Below are positions 59,301-64,000 of a DNA stretch of 64,000 bases, in pieces. The DNA lies in contig JAIUPT010000028.1 of the NCBI GenBank assembly GCA_022315425.1, positions 868,001-932,000 on the forward strand. The letters are read 5' to 3'. The notes below the pieces were generated by a model that had not been told where the DNA came from, made no database searches, and was given only the letters and a program-made list of their open reading frames with translations. The position numbers and the translations under genes were made by a program. Each line of letters begins with the position of its first letter. The stretch's first letter is position 1. The stretch is from Pseudevernia furfuracea (lineage: Eukaryota > Ascomycota > Lecanoromycetes > Lecanorales > Parmeliaceae).

Positions 59301-62300
59301 TTCGCACGACGCATGCTACCCTGTCTGCCGTGAAGACGCCTTTTGGCCACCGATTTCTCGCCCTGGGCGTCGATTCCAGTGGGCGCCGATACCTAGCTCT
59401 TGTCTCTTCTCTGACTTCCGTTCTTAAGGTTCCCAAGGAGTCCGCCGTGCCTTGCGATCTCTCCAGGTTATCCGAAGATGCTATTCTCACCCTCATCGCT
59501 GCTCAGCTCGTCGCAATGGCCATCATCGATCCCATCTTTACCGGGCAAAAGTTGGTTGTACACAACGCTTCGGATGTCATCGCTCAGGGGATCACCACGC
59601 AGGCCTCCGCCAAAGGAGTTGAAGTAATTTTTACATCAGACAGTGTGGATACAGCGTCCATTCCAAGCTCATGGGTCCAGCTGAGTCCGTATCTGGGACG
59701 ATCTGAACTCAGCCAAATAATCCCAGCCAACGTTGTGTGCTTTGTCGGCCTTTCCGCGCATGAATCGGAGAATGAGGTGACGAGTCTCTCTATTCTTTCG
59801 CCGTATTGCCACAAGGAGAGCGCCAAGACCCTCTACTCTCCTCATGCAATCGATACTGGCACCTCTTCCCCGGCCATCTTGGGACAGATTCTTGAGAGAG
59901 CTGCCAAGTATATCCTAAGTGAGGAGTACAAGCCGACTCTCAAGGCAGTCAGTCTCGAGACACTCGCCGGCAAAGAGCGTCCCAAGGATCCATTGACAGT
60001 CATTGACTGGACCACGGCAACTGCACTCTCAGCCCGGGTCAGCAGATTCGACATCAAACCGCTTTTCAGGACCGACAGAACCTACTGGTTGTGCGGCCTC
60101 TCGGGGGCTCTGGGTATATCACTATGCGACTGGATGATCGACCGAGGAGTGAGAAATTTGGTTCTTACCAGCAGGAACCCCAAGGTCGATCTCGCTTGGA
60201 TCGAGGACCACAGGCGCAATGGAGTTATCATCAAGACCTTATCATGGTACGTCTCCCGCGGAGAACCGCTGAGTAACCCTCCTTCCATCCCTCCGCTAAC
60301 GAAATCAACCCCCCAGCGACGTGACCAACGAGAAGGCTCTCAAGGCCGTTCATCAGACCATCGTCGAAACCTTCCCACCCATCGTCGGCGTCCTCAACGG
60401 CGCCATGGTACTCAGGGACGTCACTGTCCCTAACATGCAATTTGAGCAAGTGCAAGATGTCTACAAACCAAAGGTGCTCGGAAGCATGAACCTCGACCGC
60501 ATCTTCCACAACGTCGACCTCGACTTCTTCGTTCTCCTGTCTTCCGCCAACTGCATCATTGGTAATGTCGGTCAGGCCAACTATGCAGCAGCAAATATGG
60601 GCATGGTCGGCGTCGCGGCCCATCGCCGAAAGCGTGGCCTGCGCTCCAGCACAGCCAATGTCGGCGCCATCATCGGCGTGGGCTACATCACGGAGTCCGC
60701 AAGTCGGCTCGACCTCACCGTGGCAAATACGCACCTGATCCATCTGAACGAAGAGGATTTCCACCAGATTTTCGCCGAAGTTCTCGAAGCTGGCTATCAA
60801 GACTCGCCTGCTGGTCCGGAGATCACGACTGGCATTCTCGAAGTCTCGCCCGATGAGCCCAACATGCCCAAATGGTTTTCTGAACCCAAGTTTGCCCGCT
60901 TGATCCTCCACTCGGCGGCCGGTGGCGACGACAAGAAGGAGCGGATGAACGAAACCTCTATTCAGGAGAGTCTGCAGGCGTGTAAATCGGAGCAGGATGT
61001 CTTCCAAGTGGTGAAGCAGGCGTTCGCCGCTCAATTGCGCAAGACCTTACAGATATCGAGCGCGGACGACGATATCATGAACATGCGCAGCAGCGACCTC
61101 GGCCTCGACTCCCTCATCTCCGTCGACATCCGGTCCTGGTTCCTGAAGACCTTCCAAGTCAGCATTCCTGTGCTGAAGATCATGTCGGGTGAAGCTCACA
61201 TGTCGGGCCTGATCGAAGCGGCCGTCGAGGGCATCCCCCCAGAGCTGGTCCCGCAGGTTCGCGGAGACGAAGGGGCAGTCATCAATGGAGGCGCCAGCGG
61301 CGCATCAAGCAGTCCTGGCACGCAAGCAAGCCCACCAAGCGGCGAATCGCCCACACCCGCGACCACGCCGCCTTCCGTCGACGGCGATGGCCCGATCGAC
61401 TGGGATGCCGAAGTGTGCCTACCCGAGGGTGTTGCAAAGCTGCCGAATGCCAAACCTCCCAATCCAGAGCCTCGTGTGGTCCTGCTCACCGGTGCCAGCG
61501 GACTGCTTGGACACCACCTCCTCAATGCCCTCCTAGCGCAGCCATCCATCCGCAAGGTCATCTGCATCGCAGTCCGCCGACTGACGGAGCGGGTGAAATC
61601 GGGCCAACTCCCACCTCCGAGCGACAGGATCGTGTACTACCAAGGGGACCTCGCTGTGCCTCGTTTCGGCTTAACCGAAGAAGACCAGACCGCCATCTTC
61701 AATGAAGTCGACGCCGTCATCCATAACGGCGCCGATACGTCGCACCTCAAGTACTACTCGGCCTCGCGGGAAGCCAATGTCGGATCTACTAAACAGTTGG
61801 TTCGTCTGTGCTTGCAACGCATGATCCCGCTGCATTACGTCTCCTCGGCAGGCATGGCACTGTTCGCCGGCAGAGACCCCTTCCCCTCAATCTCGGGCAC
61901 AACGACAGGAAAGAAGCCGTCGCCTGATGGTGCCCACGGCTACATGTGCAGCAAGTGGGTCTGCGAGAGTCTCCTCGAGCGGGTCAATGCAAAAGACGGG
62001 CTCAAAGTATGGATCCAACGCCCTTCGACCATCGTCCGTGAGGGCGACGACGCCACCACGGCAGCTGCAGATTTTGATTGGGTCAACACTCTCCTTCACT
62101 ACTCGCACCATATCCAGGCCGTACCCAGGATCGAGTACAACAAAGGTATCTTTGATCTTGTCTATGTACAGACTTGTTGCGATGATATCGTTGGGGAGCT
62201 ACTACGCAATGAGCCCAAGCTGCCTAGTGGCATGACGTACATCAACAATGTCGGTGATATCGTGATTCCGATGGATCGCATGGCCGAGATTGCTAAACAC

Positions 62301-62456
62301 AAGGGCAAGAAGGATTTGTATCAAGTGCTGCCGTGGGAGGAGTGGATGCAGAAGGCGATGGCGGCCGGTCTGCATCCGGCCGTCGCCGCGCTCGTTGAGA
62401 CCTTTGATGAGCCTGGAGCGCCATCTTATCCAGGGCTTTCCAAAGCGAGTGCTTAA
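53383..62456 (+). CDS. Highly reducing PKS with dead ER and terminal reductase (KS-AT-DH-MT-ER0-KR-ACP-R)
   Basis: 2883 aa from exons 53383-54364, 54440-57530, 57604-57824, 57877-59131, 59284-60246 and 60317-62456; all phases agree. KS has DTACSSSL (Cys 181), EAHGTGT and GHTEGTAG. AT has GHSGGEV (Ser about 648). DH starts at HPLLGD near 947 with EGHSVQ before FPAAGY and Asp in HPADLDAAF. MT has LEIGAGTGG near 1429. The ER region (about 1850-2100) lacks a recognisable cofactor loop. KR has GLSGALG near 2116 and GQANYAA. ACP has LGLDSLI (Ser about 2432). A Ser/Thr-Pro-Gly linker follows, then the R domain with TGASGLLG near 2558 and YMCSK near 2713. R releases the thioester reductively. The architecture matches betaenone-type synthases such as Bet1, which also need a trans-ER. 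Confidence 0.94.
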
Positions 62457-63341
62457 AATGAAGTCGGGCGTTGCGGGAAGCTGTGCCAAGTTCCCCGCAA
62501 CGGAGCCATTTCTCGACGCAGCTGCGCCCGTTTCCGGATGCAGAAGGCCCTCCAGGAAGAGTACAGCAACATATATCCTTCGGTTGTCCTAAACTATGAT
62601 TTGATTGCACTGGTGGTCCATGAAAGCCTCGAAACACACATCAACTAAGTTAAACGGGTTGGCGGTATATACTCTCATGCAGGTGCAGCATTCAACGAGC
62701 TTGCGAGCCCCCATGATCGATGTAGAGGTTGGGTATTTGGCCAGAGATATTTCCTAGTCCATCGAGAAGATCTCTGCATGCGTCTTTTTTGTATCGACGA
62801 GCACGGGGTCCTCTTTTACGCACCTGATGTACCGGCGGTAAAGGAAGTAACGGTTCTGCTAGAAATTATATAGAGAAGAAAGCTAGAAAGCTTAAAAATG
62901 AACAAAATACCTACGGTGAAATATTAATTCAATGGAGGATCTGACCTTCGACCGTAGGCCAATAGTTGATGTATTTCCATGTAGGAGCAGTAAGAGCATA
63001 GTGGAGGATAAAAAATCGACAATTGACACTGTATGATCGAGGATTATATTCGTCAAAGTAATCATGGACATGAAGAAGAGAGTAGTCAGAAAACAGTGAG
63101 GGATGTCGAAAGATTGATTCAATCTTCTTGATACTTCGTCAGATGGCGTCTTACCCGATAGAGAACTAGCATAGCCGTCTTGCCGTGATCGGTGATCCAC
63201 ACAGGTGACAGGTCATATAAAGCGGCGCTCACGATTGAGGATAAGATTGGGGCATATTTCTGTCGTCTTGACATCTGAAGAAGACAAAAATCAACCCCAG
63301 CTCATCAGGTGAGATGAAGACCATAGGTGAGAGAAAAAAAT
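62457..63341. other. Downstream region of PKS B
   Basis: No supported gene. Short frames only, AT-rich after 62860. Confidence 0.4.
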
Positions 63342-63476
63342 GGGCTGAACTGGGATTTGAACCCAGGACCTCTTACAATTGTGATGACCCAAAGCAAGAA
63401 CTAAAGAAACTTAGCACAGTCTGAATACATATATGCTGAACATCATCACTCACTTCTGCCACTGAACTATCCAGCC
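63342..63476 (-). tRNA. tRNA-like gene with long insert, isotype unassigned
   Basis: On the minus strand the 5' end GGCTGGA pairs with the 3' end TTCAGCC (one G-U pair). Box A is TAGTTCAGTGG. Box B is GGTTCAAATCC within a perfect T stem (CTGGG/CCCAG). Removing a ~62-nt insert would leave a normal ~73-nt tRNA, and within the insert region GTGATGA and TCATCAC can pair. I could not make a proper anticodon stem, so it may be a tRNA with an unusual intron or a damaged copy. Confidence 0.5.
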
Positions 63477-64000
63477 GCTGCGATAAAAATTTTCATATTT
63501 GTAAATATATATTAATTAAATTTATTTTCAAATTGAACTCGGAATTGATTTTGTCCAAAAAGGCCGGACTTCTTGGCGCTGAGAAAATCGTAGCAACGCC
63601 TACCACATACTCGGTTTTCTCTCTATCGCATATGTATAATTCAGACGCAATGACCCCGCAAGTCGAGGGCTCGGTTAAATACAAGCCTCCCAACCATAAA
63701 TACGTACTTTACCATAGAATAGATCCATCCTTCTGACACATCACGTATCTATCAAGTACTCGTCCTGGTGTTGCAATACTCTCTGCTCTACAGTATTTCC
63801 TAGTTTTAGAGCCCTCGGTCTCAGATTCTTTCTAGGGCTTGGTGGAGGATTAAGGAACTTCAATCTAAAGGGTGAATGGTAGAGCAGAGAGAACTGAAGA
63901 TCTCGAAGCAAAGAGACATTGTATTTTCAAAATTTGTGGCGACTGCAAGATGTCAAATATAATTGATAGATGTTGCAGCGATTTGCTCATTTTCTCAGCG
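63477..64000. other. Right window edge, no gene seen
   Basis: AT-rich sequence with one short plus-strand frame (63533-63736) that I do not recognise. Confidence 0.35.

Noticed and set aside
1..64000. CRISPR arrays, bacterial operons or ribosome-binding sites
   Set aside because: Not expected and not seen; gene structure is clearly eukaryotic.

Overview
The window is nuclear DNA of a filamentous ascomycete (Pezizomycotina, possibly Dothideomycetes). The evidence is short GT-AG introns of about 50-90 bp with CTGAC/CTAAC-like branch points, two highly reducing polyketide synthases (HR-PKSs), Zn2Cys6 regulators, and decayed Tad-like LINE and AT-rich repeats. The class-level placement is inference.

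Layout. 1-12.1 kb is a housekeeping flank: the 3' part of the nucleolar helicase DBP10, a rhomboid-like membrane protein, a peroxisomal-type Lon protease ending in SRL, a small Pmp3/SNA membrane protein and a Lag1-type ceramide synthase. 12.1-15.4 kb is a repeat-rich boundary with a 14-bp minisatellite, a duplicated tRNA-like (SINE-like) unit, a probable LINE 3' tail and a degenerate tandem array. 15.4-33.5 kb is secondary-metabolism block A: an AflR-like regulator, a 15-exon HR-PKS (KS-AT-DH-MT-ER-KR-ACP, 2519 aa, minus strand), an ABM-fold small protein, an SDR, a CmcJ/AsaB-like oxidoreductase and a second Zn2Cys6 regulator whose first exon does not splice in frame. 33.5-40 kb is a transposon island with a dead Tad-clade LINE and a MITE with perfect 25-bp inverted ends. 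40.4-62.5 kb is block B: an aldo-keto reductase, a secreted flavin oxidase of the berberine-bridge (BBE) type, two P450s, a LovC-like trans-enoyl reductase and a 2883-aa HR-PKS with a degenerate ER and a terminal reductase (KS-AT-DH-MT-ER0-KR-ACP-R).

How block B probably works. The PKS lacks a recognisable functional ER and the adjacent trans-ER would supply that activity. The R domain would release the chain as an aldehyde or alcohol. The oxidase, P450s and aldo-keto reductase would tailor it. This layout is the one known for betaenone-type decalin pathways, and a BBE-type oxidase is known as a cyclising enzyme in solanapyrone biosynthesis. The actual product cannot be read from the sequence. 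Block A ends in an ACP with no release domain and no obvious thioesterase or acyltransferase is present. No transporter or self-resistance gene is visible in either block. Both PKS upstream regions carry a TCGG-N4-CCGA palindrome, so common control is possible.

All exon boundaries were worked out by hand from splice signals, reading frame and protein continuity; none is confirmed by transcripts.
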